DNA of 64,000 bases. It comes from Triops longicaudatus. Lineage: Eukaryota > Arthropoda > Branchiopoda > Notostraca > Triopsidae. The notes beneath the pieces were generated by a model. That model did no database searches. It was not told the origin of the DNA and was given only the letters and a program-made list of their open reading frames with translations. Position numbers and translations under genes: made by a program. Below, piece after piece: positions 12,469 to 24,616 of the stretch. The stretch lies in contig JAGQDJ010000109.1 in NCBI GenBank assembly GCA_022885665.1, positions 1 through 64,000 of the forward strand, written 5' to 3'. Each line of letters begins with the position of its first letter. The stretch's first letter is position 1.

Positions 12469-12702
12469 ATGCATGGTCCAGTGAGGACGATATCTTTAAT
12501 AAGATACGATAGCATCAGTCATCACATATTGCTTGACAAAATAAATGCCAACCAATCACTTGCGGGCTCACAAGGCAAGTCTTACGGTTTCCCAACATTT
12601 TCAGGCGGCTCGTACTTTCATGGTATCACGCCTATCTACCCTCAACATCAACTCATAAATCAAGCTGCTGTGATGTGGAATCAAACTCATATTCCACTCT
12701 GA
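12469..12702 (+). CDS. possible alternative last exon of the RGS7-like gene
   Basis: A pyrimidine-rich tract and AAAAG precede an open frame starting ATGCATGGTCC and running 77 codons to a TGA. Joined to the donor after GGAAGTAAAAAGAAG (12187|12188) in phase 0 it would give the RGS protein a longer C-terminal tail. No known motif. The splice is inferred only from phase. Confidence 0.25.
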   Translation: MHGPVRTISLIRYDSISHHILLDKINANQSLAGSQGKSYGFPTFSGGSYFHGITPIYPQHQLINQAAVMWNQTHIPL

Positions 12703-13161
12703 GTGATTTGAAATGCACAAGGAAGAAAGCACGCGAAATTTGGACTGGAACGAAAACTTAACTGAACTATCGAAGAGCTCCTTTCATTGAGTCACTCACC
12801 AAAGATGTCACGTCCGAAAGAGAAGTGGTTAAAAAAATGCGCCAGCAATATTTTCAAACAAATGAGCCTTTGCAATCGACAACTTCCAGAATGCACTGAA
12901 CTTTCCAGAAAACGGATCTACTTGGATACCAAATTGTTTTATCATAGTGAGATTAGTTAATTAAGTCGTCTGTTTGTTCTCTTTGCAACAGCAATTTTGT
13001 ATATATATCAGCTTCGTTTGTGCCCGTCCCCTATTTCAAAAGAATTTTCTTGTTAACAAATTACTGGTTAGATGAAAAACTTTATAATCGCCTATTCCAG
13101 CAACTGTTGTAAGCAAGTATTACAATAAGTGTTTATTACTCCAAAAAAGCGTATTCGTCGA

Positions 13162-15367
13162 TTACAATCGTTTTGACAATCTCGGTGGCAGAAAACTTTT
13201 GACACGCACGTAGAGGTAGAAAACTGTTGTGCCTACGACAGCTCCTACACAACACGGAATAGGCCACTCCTAGGGCATTTTGAGCAAGTTAAGTCAGCGG
13301 TTGTGAATATCATGACAATTTCAACAGCATTGCAAGTTAATACCTGCCAAGGTCTGTCCCAGTCAAGTGGAATTACAAAGGCCCCTAGCCAAGTACCGAT
13401 CACGGTGAGAAGCGCTCGTAGTTGGTCTTCATTGAGTCTGTCGCTAAAAAACTGCCTTTCGCTGTCCAAAGTTAGCGTTCAGAAGGGGTAAAATAAATTA
13501 ACGAAAAATCAATAACGAATAATTAAAACATAAGAAAGTTAGCCTAAACAAGGGATCTAACATCGGCTGAAGCAAGGTTTACCCACTCGAGCGGAGGCTC
13601 ATCTCAACAGACGTATTGAAACCAAAATCCGCGTTAAATGAATGAAAACTCTTGCGGCACCTCCCATATTCTCGTTTCGGCTTTGAAACATACGAGAAGG
13701 CAAGATATTGGTGTGTTAACTTATCGTACCTAAGTTGAGTAACTGGTTACAGTCCTCGCCCTAATTACTAGTATTTTTGGGTGAACACGCACAAGTTTTG
13801 AAATTTTGACCCTGTCTAAAAGAAAAGGGAAGTTGTCACGAACGTTAACGGAATAAAAATGATCTAGTATAAACTCCATTAACGTTCCTAAGCCTAGTCA
13901 TGTAATTGACTTTAATTAACTAGTTACTTCAATTTCACTCTTTCACTTTAATGTTTCAACGTCATACAAAGAGCTTAAATATTTGACATTTCTCCTCTAC
14001 AGTAAACCCCCAATTACGCAGTAATTTGCTAAAACACCGCGTAATCTGAACAACGCATCCCTAGCTTACACATAATATATGTGTAAGCTAGGGATGCGTT
14101 TTCCATTTACTCAAAAAGTTTCTTCTAATTGAGTTACCAAAAACTTAAAGGAAATATGACTTTAACTGCACTTATATTCAAAGGGCTACTTGTCATATCT
14201 GCACGTTTTCTTAACTGATCCCATCAACGTAAACCGCTAAAGAGTATTGCAACCTCGGAAGTTTACATCTGAAGTTGCAATATTCTTAAATTAGTTGCGA
14301 TTTTCTCAATGAACTTAAATGTTGTCACTGGACATGACTCGTTACAGCGCTCATTCACTCCACGAATGTCCTGTAGTTCCGTGTAACGTTGTTTTTTTTT
14401 TTTAAAGCGAAATATGTATTTTTATACTGAAGAGAAGCCTGAAATTATGTAATTCCCTGAAACGGGGCCGCGTATTATATGTACTTTTAGCTAAAACTAA
14501 CGAAATTTTTAGCCAAATTTCTGACAGAGTCAGAATAAAATAGCGTAAGACGAGACCATATAAACAGAAGGTTTACTGTTCCTCACTTGTTTCCTTCCAG
14601 GGCAAATCTATTACATGAAAGCATACTGATTTAGCCTTTTAACGATCTATCTTATTCCGTATAAAAACTATTAGAAAAATACGACATGTTCAACTATAAT
14701 GGATCACTTAGCTAAAATAGGTTAGCATTCCTTTAAATCTTCCTATCGGTAGCTGAAGGTTGGAATACGCGTGTCCTTTGAGGCTAGGAAATGGTCTCGC
14801 GGGCTAAGTAAGGCTTGAATCTCGACTAGTTTTGTTTTTGGACCTAATTTTGGCAACCTTATCAAACCCGTTACAAATAATAATGTGTGAAAATCTGAGT
14901 TCAAAGGTCTAGTCGGCCTAAAATTGCTGAGGTGCAACTTTATGCGGTATACCATGCGGTAGGTCTTAAAAAAGAAATTAAGTTTTCGTTATACCCAAAC
15001 AATATTTCAAGCAGATCCGAAAGCGTTAATTTTCGTGTCCTCATCATTGGAATGACGATAAGAGAAGCAATCAGCACAGCGAAACCTGCAGTATGAGGAA
15101 TTTTCCTGAGAAATATATTTATATAATAATTTTGTTATACATATAATAAAGTCTTACGTGAAAAAAGGCGCTCCAAACAAGACGGCTAGGCAGTGAAAAG
15201 CCACAGTAGTGCACAAAAAGGTTTTGACATTCTCGACTGAATTTTTTAAGTTGGGGGGAAAGTTTTTAAGTTCAATTAATTTATCTTAAATACTTTCTGA
15301 GTAGACACTTACCGAAACTGGACTGTTCAGTGCTGACATGTCGGTTGGCTAAACTTGAGTAAAACAT
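13162..15367 (-). CDS. PIGF: PIG-F, GPI-anchor biosynthesis (N-terminus unresolved)
   Basis: Minus-strand exons: 15367-15313, 15236-15158, 15105-14995, 13461-13344, 13269-13162. Phases agree. The join reads through VENVKTFLCTTVAFHCLAVL, FGAPFFTKIPHTAGFAVLI and GTWLGAFVIPLDWDRPWQ, then EWPIPCCVGAVVGTTVFYLY. The (G)AWLGAxxIPLDWxRPWQ-W-PI block is the signature of PIG-F. This ER multipass protein stabilises the PIG-O and PIG-G ethanolamine-phosphate transferases that add the bridge of GPI anchors. Human PIG-F is 219 residues; this model lacks roughly the first 75-95, which includes the first membrane segment. The frame is open upstream of the ATG at 15367 to an AG at about 15379, so further 5' exons are expected. 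One intron is unusually long (13462-14994, 1533 bp) and carries a perfect palindrome. Confidence 0.86.
14052..14100. repeat. perfect 23-bp inverted repeat with 3-base loop
   Basis: Arms 14052-14074 and 14078-14100 are exact reverse complements, each starting or ending with AACGCATCCCTAGC; the loop is ATA. It lies in the long PIGF intron. Just upstream (14000-14040) is CAGTAAACCCCC with AATTACGC, resembling a pogo-type terminal repeat, so the palindrome may be part of a small non-autonomous element. Confidence 0.9.
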
Positions 15368-15668
15368 GAAGACTAGCTGACTTTAGTTATCAATAAGAAG
15401 ATTGATATACTTTTCCAATTTTCATGCAAAATGCACTGTAAGGCCTGAAAGATATCAATCGGCATTACTTAATAGAAGCTTTAGTATTCCATGTCAAAAG
15501 AATTACCGTTCTCAAGATTCTGTAAATATTTTTGATAGGTAATGCGAACACAACATTCCTAAATACGAGCCAAACACGTGGGAAAACATGAAGATTCCCG
15601 CCCTCTATGGAATAATTCCAGTTTCTCTTCTCTTTGGTTATTTATAAACATTGGCATCAGTTTGACAT

Positions 15669-15740
15669 AGCAGAGTGGCGCAGTGGAAGCGTGCTGGGCC
15701 CATAACCCAGAGGTCCGTGGATCGAAACCACGCTCTGCTA
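15669..15740 (+). tRNA. initiator tRNA-Met (CAT)
   Basis: Acceptor stem AGCAGAG pairs with CTCTGCT, followed by discriminator A. The anticodon arm is CTGGGCCCATAACCCAG with anticodon CAT. The T arm carries ATCGAAA rather than TTCGAAT, and the first base pair is A:T; both are marks of eukaryotic initiator tRNA. The internal A box (TGGCGCAGTGGA) and B box (GGATCGAAACC) are intact, there is no intron, and a TTTTT terminator follows within about 15 bases. It sits about 300 bp upstream of the PIGF start on the opposite strand. Confidence 0.96.
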
Positions 15741-17695
15741 AGTTACATTTTTATTTTTGGGCTTATTTGGACATAGAAGATGTCAGGCAATTTTGTTGGA
15801 GACTAATTGATGAATATTTTACCTTAACAATACAAAAAAGCAAACTTCTATGCATTCAATCGCCACGGAACTTTCTTTAAGCCACAAGCCCCCTTATGAC
15901 GTTCACTTTGATTGGAACGGTACCTTGCTTACACGAATGACGGTCAGCGTAAGTATAAGTATGATTTCATTTCGTTGGTCTTCCTGGTTTTCCCCGAAAA
16001 CGTAACATAAACTAAACGTTCTGACAAAACAAACTTATTTTCCACACATGAAGAGGGCCTGTCCTGCACAAACCCGTAAATTCCAACAACGCCTGTGCCA
16101 CTTGTTCCCTCCTCTGTAACTAACCAGCAAGTAGACCAGTGCGCTCTGTGAAAGAATGATAAAGAATTTGCTTAGGCTGACACATTGTTACCAAAGGGGA
16201 AAAGGCTTTCCGCACACTTCGGCTGGACTTGAAAACGGAAGTAGCAAGGCAGGCCCCCATTCGCAATAAGTAAACGTACCTAGCCCTTCCTTCCTGCTTA
16301 CACAATCTTCATGTATCAATATGTGCTATTAGTTTTCTTACGGGATATGCCGGAAAGCTTTACGGCGTGTGCAATGTTTCGTAACATGGCTCATAGGTGC
16401 AAGCAGTTTCAAGTATGCGTTATTATTCCTTTCGTGACTAAACGGTCTTACACGAATAGAACACGGTTAAGCTCAATCATTGCATTCTTTATTTGGAAGT
16501 GTTATTGCTTGGATTCTACGTATACATAATCCATTAAAACATGGAAATATTAAACGAAATTAGAAGGTCGACTAAAGAAAAAGAGGCGTTTTGATGCATG
16601 TTTTCTCCTGATAAGCTTTCAGGGAAGAGGAAGGGGCGGGGGTTGAAATGCACACCGCCTTTATAGGGCAGAATGTGCGTAAGCAGGAAAACTGCAAACG
16701 TAGATAAGCTGAAATCACTAGCTCCGTTCGTGGTCTTGGAGTAATACAACTCTTTCCGTAGCAATTATTATTATAATAAATCCCTCGGAGACGTATGTTA
16801 AAGTGCATTCTGAGTGTTCATAAATCACACTCAACACGATCTCTTCTGGGTGCCTTTTCCTGTCATACGCTTTGAAGTCTGTGTACGAAACAAAAACTAC
16901 GGCAAATAAATTCTTCAACTCCTTTATTTCTAATATATTAAATTATGAAAGCATTTAAGGAAAAATGTCTTCGAATATGTAATTAAAGAAGTTTGAAAAT
17001 TCCAAGCTTCCAAAGCCAAAGTTTCCTTTGGTCACCCACATATCCTTCCCCTTCACCAGTTGTACCAACCGCAATTTATTTATCTAGTTTTCAATCTGCG
17101 TATCATAGCATACTTCAGTCACTCGATTCTGAACTGAGAGTGCGCCGTACTGAATGCGTGGTTTTAATTGGAGATGTGCCTTAAAAAATCCCCCTGGAAT
17201 AGGAAAAATGGTGCGTAATAAAACGGAAACCACATGCAGCAGTTTTAGAACGGTCAAACAGTATCGTATGATACAATGTGTAATCTCAACGACAAAACTC
17301 CTATGGGCTTGTTGACACTGAAAACAGAGCTGATTTTAAGCACGAGGCTACTAAGAGTGGGGCGGGAAATTAAGAGTTCCCAAGCCCCGGCAGTGGCAAT
17401 GAAGAGGATGTTCTTCCATCCGCCCCTTCTTCGGTCCCTCGGCAGCTCCTACCCACTCAGCAAACCACAAGCAAACCTCATGCCAAAACTCGGTCAAAAA
17501 ATCCTCTTCTGCCCTCAACCCATCCAACTCGAAGTCAAGTTGCCCGTCAGACGTCCACCTAGTCAGTCTGTTTCGACAACTCGAGGAAGCTTCAGGATTA
17601 GTACGGGTGTATGGCTCAAATCTCATCCTTGACTTCGTTCGTTCGAGCCTAGTTTGTTGTTACTTTTCCATCCGCCTATTATTGTACAATTGATC
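15741..17695. other. non-coding stretch upstream of GATA gene A
   Basis: About 2 kb between the tRNA and the first GATA start codon. A 118-codon open frame at 17276-17632 lies directly before the GATA ATG but has no motif; it is more likely 5' untranslated sequence. Probably contains the promoter of GATA gene A. Confidence 0.5.
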
Positions 17696-20600
17696 ATGGA
17701 GCTCCAACAAAGACATTCAAGTTCTGCTCCCAATTCGCCAACTCGTGATACGAAGTCACCGAGTTTTCACGTAGGCATGAGGTCCAATTCGGTACCTTCC
17801 GCGGTTGAAATGGCGGAGGTTTCCGAGCTCGAATTGCCGTTCAAAGTGTGTCCTAGTGTTTGCCAACCATCTCAGGAACCTGAACATCATCTAACCGAGG
17901 GAAATTTTGATCCTGTCACTCCGGAAGAAGACCAGTCACACCACGTGTACGTGACTCAGTTATCCGCGGTAAGTCATCGAAACCATCTTAGCGTCAGTAC
18001 AAAACAGAAATGGGTGAAAATGTAACGGTTAAGAAAATTTACAAGTTTTCTGAAATGAGGCGTCGTCTCGCCCATGTATTACATACGTCGCGTTTAGGCT
18101 AGCCATAGTTTTACATAAAGCAGGCCAGATTTGTGGAAGATCAGAGGTCAAGTTCGTCACGAAATTCTAGAAAGCCTCCCAACCAGCCCAAACACATAGA
18201 CCTCTTAAAAATTTTTGGCAGGGGGCGAGCAATCTTTCAAAGCATCTCACAAGATTTTTAAATATTTATGGGTTTGTGTACAGTTGTCCCACAAGCCTGG
18301 AACTTTTGGCACTGACAATTTGATCTGTTTTGCAATTTTTGCAGGAGGAGCGACTTGGTTCCTGTACCACCGATGCCTCGGGAAGTCCAAATATCGACAC
18401 TGCACCTGATTCGCTGGAAACGGAATTAAACCTGCTGGATTCGTCTGATCACCAGGCAGGTCTACCTGAAGAACTGCCCCCGGCTTTAAGCGCTGCGTCG
18501 GGGATGTATTCGTCAATATCTGGCATGTCCATGATGGACTCGTGCAATACGGGCACCTCTCATCATCCCAGTCTTCACACCCAACAAGCCTTTCATCACA
18601 CAGGGCTCATAAACCAGCCCGAAAACGAACATGTGTCGTCCACGGGTAGTTTTTACCCCAGCAACACATACTCCTAGTAAGCTGAAACACTGCAAAGCTA
18701 TTTCCCACTTGCGCTATATTTAAATTGCTTCTTGCTATTGCTTTCTGTTTCAACTGATATCGCAAAGAGTCAATACTTCAAAAGACAATACCAAACGAGC
18801 AACCGGCAAGTCTAAATCTTTGTCATGGAATTTTCCGAGAACATTGCCGTTGCCCCATATTAGCGAAAAAGGGTTGAGGGGTGGGTCAGGTTGAGGGTTT
18901 GTGAGCACGTGATAAGTCCTTCGAAGTTTTGGTTTCCTTTGTTTTGATCATCGAACGTGTGCCTCTCGAAGTTTTCCTCATTGGTTCTTACTAAGATCAA
19001 GCTGCTCTGTCCTTTTTAGCCCTGGCCGTTCGTCATACTTCTCTACTAACCCTACTGGCAACAATACAGAAGCTCAATCATGGAATGCTGGTAAGTGTAT
19101 CAGAAAGACAAAGTGAAGACTTTTGGGTGAACCAACGTTTGTTTTACCCCCAGCAAATGCTCAAAATGATCCAGATAAATTGTCCAATGCCACAGCTAGC
19201 AACCGGTACTCGTCCTTGCTAGCGCGCAATGCCATGAACTCGTATGACCTTGCTTCTACTCCATCGTGGTCATCCTATGACTCGACCGCTTCGACGCATG
19301 GACAATATGGATACAGTCAGAATGCTAGCGGCGCCTCGGTGCCGTCCTTGCCCATGTCGGCCGCGTCGATCCTTCAATTTAACCCGCGGAGACTAGGCAT
19401 GGGATCGTTTGTTGGTAAGTTGTGAGCTTTTTTTTAACATTTTTTTCTTTTTTCTTTCGAAGAGCCCCTTCGCGCTAGTCAGCTGTGTTTGCAAAGCAAT
19501 AAGCATACCCACGCAGGTCGCCGTTACGGGTCAAGTATGATTAAGTTGCCAACCACCGAAAAATAATCATACTGTCTCCTCAAACAACCTCGCAGTTGAA
19601 ATTACAGAAAGTAACGTTTGTAAAGAACGCTGAGTAGATCAATCTTCGCGGACAGCTTTTGGATGTATAGCGTAAAACAGAGCTTAAAAACAGTTCCCCG
19701 AGAGTTGTAGCTAAGTAAAGCCGCTCTGCGTTGGCTATTTGAGTGGAGAGATTTACAGCCCGCAATTTAAAAAGGAAGGGTTATCCTTTCCAGATGTATA
19801 ATATGATGGTCAGCGTCATAAGGAAGAGTTTTATATCTTTAAAATTGTTGTTTTACTTCCCACCCAATTTTTCACTATTATTTCGTATAACTGACGAATT
19901 TTTGCGGCAGTGGTGGTTTCCCTATAAGTTGGCGACATCGTTTTTGGTTCAAGTAATTTGGACTCAAATGAGCAAATTAGTTCTGGAAGGGTCAAACCAG
20001 GTCAAACAAAATCAAGCAGGGTCACAAAAGTATGGGCCAAGACTTTTGGAAGGGCACTTGTCCAAACAATGGCCAGGATCTTTTTTCCAAGTATCATTCC
20101 CATATGGGCACTGGACTCGGTACCCATCGCAGATTCCCGAAATTTAAAAACCCCATAAGTTTGCACAGTAAATAGATCCATAGCTTGTCGCTCCATTTTC
20201 CAAACAAGTTGAAAGCTGAGCGTAAAGAAACTAGAATCTCTGGATTTCTCCAAGTTTGCATAGAGACCCGAGATCCACTTTACTTCATGCAAGTAATTGC
20301 TAGAATTACCGAGGATCGCCAAGCAGCGACTTGTTTGAACTTGAACGTTGGAAACGCATCTCTGAGCTTCTGGCGGCGCGTGTGGGCTCGTGTCAAATGT
20401 CCATTTGTCGTTGCGAAGAGTATTTCTTAGCGTTGTAAAATGCACAGGAAAATCCAAACAGAGAATAAATAAATAAAAAAAGCTCCGAGTCAAGGTTCAC
20501 TGGTGCAAGGAGGTTATCAAAGAGCTCGTAATGAGGCTGATTTATAGGTCTGCTCATTTGCATAAGCAGAAAGCGCACTCGGTGGTACGTCAAACTGTGC

Positions 20601-21710
20601 CTTACACGGAGCAAACGCCTATCATCCTAGGGTCAAATGTTAATGTCGTAAAAGGACAGCTTTTTTAATTCTCAAATTTACTTTGTAATTTCACAAAATG
20701 GAAATGAGAGCTGGAGCGTGTTTTTGTACCCGCACGTACTCTTTTGACTGGCATGGCTTAGCTAATTTTTCTGTATTTTCTTAGAGGATAACGAGTACTC
20801 GGAAGGCAGAGAGTGCGTTAATTGTGGAGCTTTGTCAACGCCCTTGTGGCGGCGAGACGGCACTGGACACTTCTTATGTAACGCATGTGGTCTTTACCAC
20901 CGCATGAATGGCATGAACCGACCGCTAGTGAAACCCGCAAGACGTTTGGTAAACAAGACATTAATACAAATCAAGGGTTTCATAATGCCAGCCTTGTGTT
21001 CTCCTTTCGATCCACAGTCCACTTCCCGGCGCATCGGCTTGTGCTGTTCCAACTGCTCGACCGTTACGACTTCTTTGTGGCGTCGCAACTCACAAGGAGA
21101 TACTGTGTGCAACGCATGCGGCCTCTACTTCAAATTACACGGCGTGAATCGTCCATTGGCCATGAAGAAAGACAGTATCCAGACTCGTAAGCGAAAACCC
21201 AAGGGAGGATCGCCTAAAATGGACTCCGTGTCAAATGGGACGTTACCCGCCAAGATGTCCGCAGCTCCGCATGACGGAATCGTCATAAAAACTGAGCCCA
21301 GCATGACTTCGAACCTGTCTATCACCAACAACTCCTCTTCGGTCTTTAACAATTCGCCGATTCCGACGCCTTCGCCGCATTACCGCTCCGAGTTAAATTC
21401 GCCTTTTAATTTCAGGCAACAGCAAAGTCCCGATAGCACGTTTTACAATCGTTCACCGTCCTACACAACTTCCATGAATAACACGAACCCCTATTCATTG
21501 TCACCGCAACGTCCTCCCAGCGACGAGTCCTACTCACCGTACAGCAAAGAAGACTTCGTTAACGCTGGCTCGTATGCCTATGCTGAATCTCCTTATGGTA
21601 CTCCCACCAATCACCCGTACCCTTCTCGTATTGTGATGGCGACTTCTGGGATTGGTGTTAGCCTGATTGATGGTGATAGCCGCTTTAGTCTTCCTATGGC
21701 TCAAACTTAA
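17696..21710 (+). CDS. GATA transcription factor A (two zinc fingers, 597 aa)
   Basis: Six exons: 17696-17968, 18345-18676, 19020-19090, 19154-19414, 20785-20948, 21018-21710. The start ATG opens MELQQRHSSSAPNSP. The first 310 residues are Ser/Thr/His-rich and disordered, as in GATA activation regions. N-finger near 323-347 (CVNCGALSTPLWRRDGTGHF, CNAC) and C-finger near 376-402 (CCSNC, CNACGLYFKLHGVNRPLAMK), followed by the basic tail QTRKRKPKG that contacts the minor groove. It binds WGATAR sites in the nucleus. The N-finger is almost identical to that of gene C; the C-finger is closer to gene B. A 1.37-kb intron precedes the finger exons. Clearly the GATA4/5/6 class; whether it corresponds to serpent, GATAe or a lineage duplicate needs a tree. 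Confidence 0.93.
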
Positions 21711-24405
21711 GAGGGTTATTCAAAATTGCAATAATAGGAATGTTTGTAACTGTAGTGTACATAGAAATTTACTCACCGAATGTGCCTTGCAAAGATACCT
21801 ATCATTTTGTTATGTCAAATGCCAAGTGTTAAATGATTGTATAACTTGTTAAGGAACATTTAGGTTTTGACAATTATGAGTCTTGACCCTTAGTCTTGAC
21901 ACGAGTGCTTCTAGTGGTTATAGATACGTAGCCGAACTGAAATTCCGACGAATGTAGGGCGTTTCAGTTGGGAAATTTAGCTGTTTTATTATATGGACAT
22001 TCATAGATGTGATAGTTTTTTTTTTTTTCTTTTTTAACGAAATGGAATCTAGGGCATATACAGCTTATAGATACCAAAGACTTTCCGGGCATTCCAACAG
22101 ACAATACGGTACTGTGACATCGCAATTGCGAGTTGCTTGATATGCTGTTCCTGTCTTGTAAAATGTAATGCATGATGATAACGCGTTTTTTATGTGATTT
22201 GTGCTATTGCAAGTTTATTTCCAAAAATACATAACTTAAACTTTACGAAACATCAATGTTGTTTTAACTGTTCGACATGCTGTCTAATGTCTAATACGTG
22301 TTCAGTATCAGGGACTATGAACTACGATGATTGACTTTTTTCAACGATACCGTTGTCAAGGTGTCGAGATTACTTATCAGAGCTTTACACGGTTCTACGT
22401 GATAAGAAAGTCCGAAAAAATTAAACCGACGCGGTTAAATAAGACGACTTCAAAGTTCATTTGCCACAGGAGCTGAATTCTCAGAAAAATATGGCTGGAG
22501 CGCAATTGAGCAAAATTTACTTTTCAACATGAAAAGGGGGCAGAGGTTGCACTAGCTTTCTAGCAGACGGAAAACCGTTGATCCAGTCCAAATATTTTGG
22601 CCAACCAATTGGCGCGCCATCCGGCCGTCGTTTGTCCAGGCGACCCTCCAAATCACTATATGGATTAGTGGTATTGGAAAGCGCATACACGCTCCATAAG
22701 GTGAAGGCATTGTTGTATGTACATGTTTAGCGCTCAGTTTACCAGGTTGATAAGAAACTCCGGGTCTGTCTTGACATTGTGATAAGAAAAATAAGACCAC
22801 GGCGAAAGTCTTTCACCCTTCATACTCCTGCCCTTACGCCCACCGCCCCAGCCGGTTCGCGACCTTTGCGTGAAACGTCCGTCAAAACCAAAAAGTTTTG
22901 CTCTAGATAAGCGATGACCAATTCTTTTCCCGCTTCGCCAATAGTACGGCAAGCGTAAAGTTAATAGTCCCCTAACATGCTTAGTCTATTCCGCAAAACT
23001 AGCTTTAAACTTCCATAAAACAAAAATTTGCCAAACACATTATTTTTTCTTGTGGCCAACAAAATTTACCCATGCGGAAAATAATTATCGAAATAACAAC
23101 TAGGTTGTTTCACCAAACACAAAAAGGAGTGAACAGAATAAATATCATTGAGCTTTGCGACGTTTCTTTCTTTCTTTCTTTTCTTTTTTTTTTTTTTAAA
23201 AAAAATAGAGCTTCTCACTGTTGTCGGGTTCCCGTCTAGATTGGAAAACATCTTTGCGCTCGCTCCGAATAGCACACTACACAAACAATCTAATGTGACT
23301 CCGTGTCGGAAACTCTAAGAAGGAAGGACGGTTATTGAGTCCAATGAAAAGAAATCGAACTATCTACGTTTAAAGTTTTTGATGTTATCGTGTGTTTCCC
23401 GCCTGACTGCAGTCAATTCTTGGAATCTCAATAAGAGTTTAGTTGATTTACAAGCCTAAGAAACGACAGCTGCGGAGGTTCTCTAAGATACTTTGCAGGA
23501 GTAAAACAGAGCAAGCAATAATCTCATGGAGGAGGTGAGCAAAACTGCACCGGTTGCATATGATTCATGAACCCTGGTGGTCCGTCCTACTCCACGACTC
23601 CGGGCTTTTGCCCGTGCATTAATGGGCGGTATGAAAAGCGCATTCAGGTGCGAGGACCCCGTGAGCTACGGCCGCTGTGCTAGGGACATGACAGTCTCTT
23701 TTGTGAGCTAAGGGCTATCTCGTGTGATATCGGTTGCTGCTGCTTTTTCGGCTGACGCAGGTAAGCCACTTGTGATATTTCTATCTGGCAGCATATCATC
23801 GGCCCTGAACCAAGCCATCGGGCCTGTTAAGATAGGAAATCTAACTCTATAATCATTAACTGCGAACAGGATTTAAATATCTAGGAGATACACAATCCCG
23901 TTGTTCCGCACCAGTGTAATTATTCACTCAATTACAGCTTCCATAATTTGCTGCAACAATATCTGTCTATTCCCTAGCTTGGAAAATTCACATTAAGCCG
24001 AAGCGCTTCCAGTTTATGCAAAGTAAGCTTCAAGTTTACAGTCTTCGTGAACTTCCGGCTAGTGGTTGGTACAGGTCACTTTTCCGTGCCAAATACACAT
24101 CCCTTAGTAATTCTTTTCACTTTCTTACGGCGTCTTCCGCTTTCGATGTCCAGGAGGTTTTCTTGAGTAGTTTCCTTTCGCACCTAGGCACACCCACAAT
24201 GTTCCACTAGCCAAAATTTCCCGCTGAGGGGACTCTTCTGAAAAGTAGAACAGCGTCTGGGCTCGCTTCCCCGGGAATCACACTTTTTGTAAACGAGATA
24301 ACTTTAAAGTAACTGTCTGGGGTGCAAAAATGTGAAAACTATAGGAGTTCACTGGCGATGTGGCCAACAAAAAGGTAAAGGCAAGCTGTGTATGTGTGAT
24401 TCGCC
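21711..24405. other. non-coding stretch between GATA genes A and B
   Basis: Contains the 3' untranslated region of gene A and presumably the upstream control region of gene B. No open frame here has coding features; T- and A-rich tracts at 22015-22035 and 23166-23207 are low complexity. Confidence 0.5.
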
Positions 24406-24413
24406 TATATAAG
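24406..24413 (+). promoter_or_regulatory. TATA box of GATA gene B with nearby WGATAR sites
   Basis: TATATAAG stands about 200 bp before the gene B start codon, placing a start site near 24436. WGATAR matches occur at 24296-24301 (AGATAA), 24421-24426 (TTATCA, reverse strand) and 24464-24469 (CTATCA, reverse strand). GATA sites around the core promoter of a GATA gene would fit auto- or cross-regulation in the cluster; that is inference. Confidence 0.5.
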
Positions 24414-24616
24414 TTAAAAGTTATCACGGGGTGTTATCGGCGTCTCCATATTCCTGGATAGGACTATCATTGCCTTGCAGATTGTAGCCTAACAACTATT
24501 AACACACGTTCATAACCTTCCCAATCAACTTTTCTTACCTTTTGCCCCTTATTTTTCTGTCTTAAACAGAATTCAAAACTGCCTCCGCCATTTTGTTCCC
24601 TTAAATTGACTGAGAT

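Noticed and set aside
15683..15880. 65-codon frame
   Set aside because: It reads through the initiator tRNA gene.
20002..20493. 163-codon minus-strand frame and overlapping plus-strand frames within GATA A intron 4
   Set aside because: No start context, motifs or splice partners; both strands are equally open.
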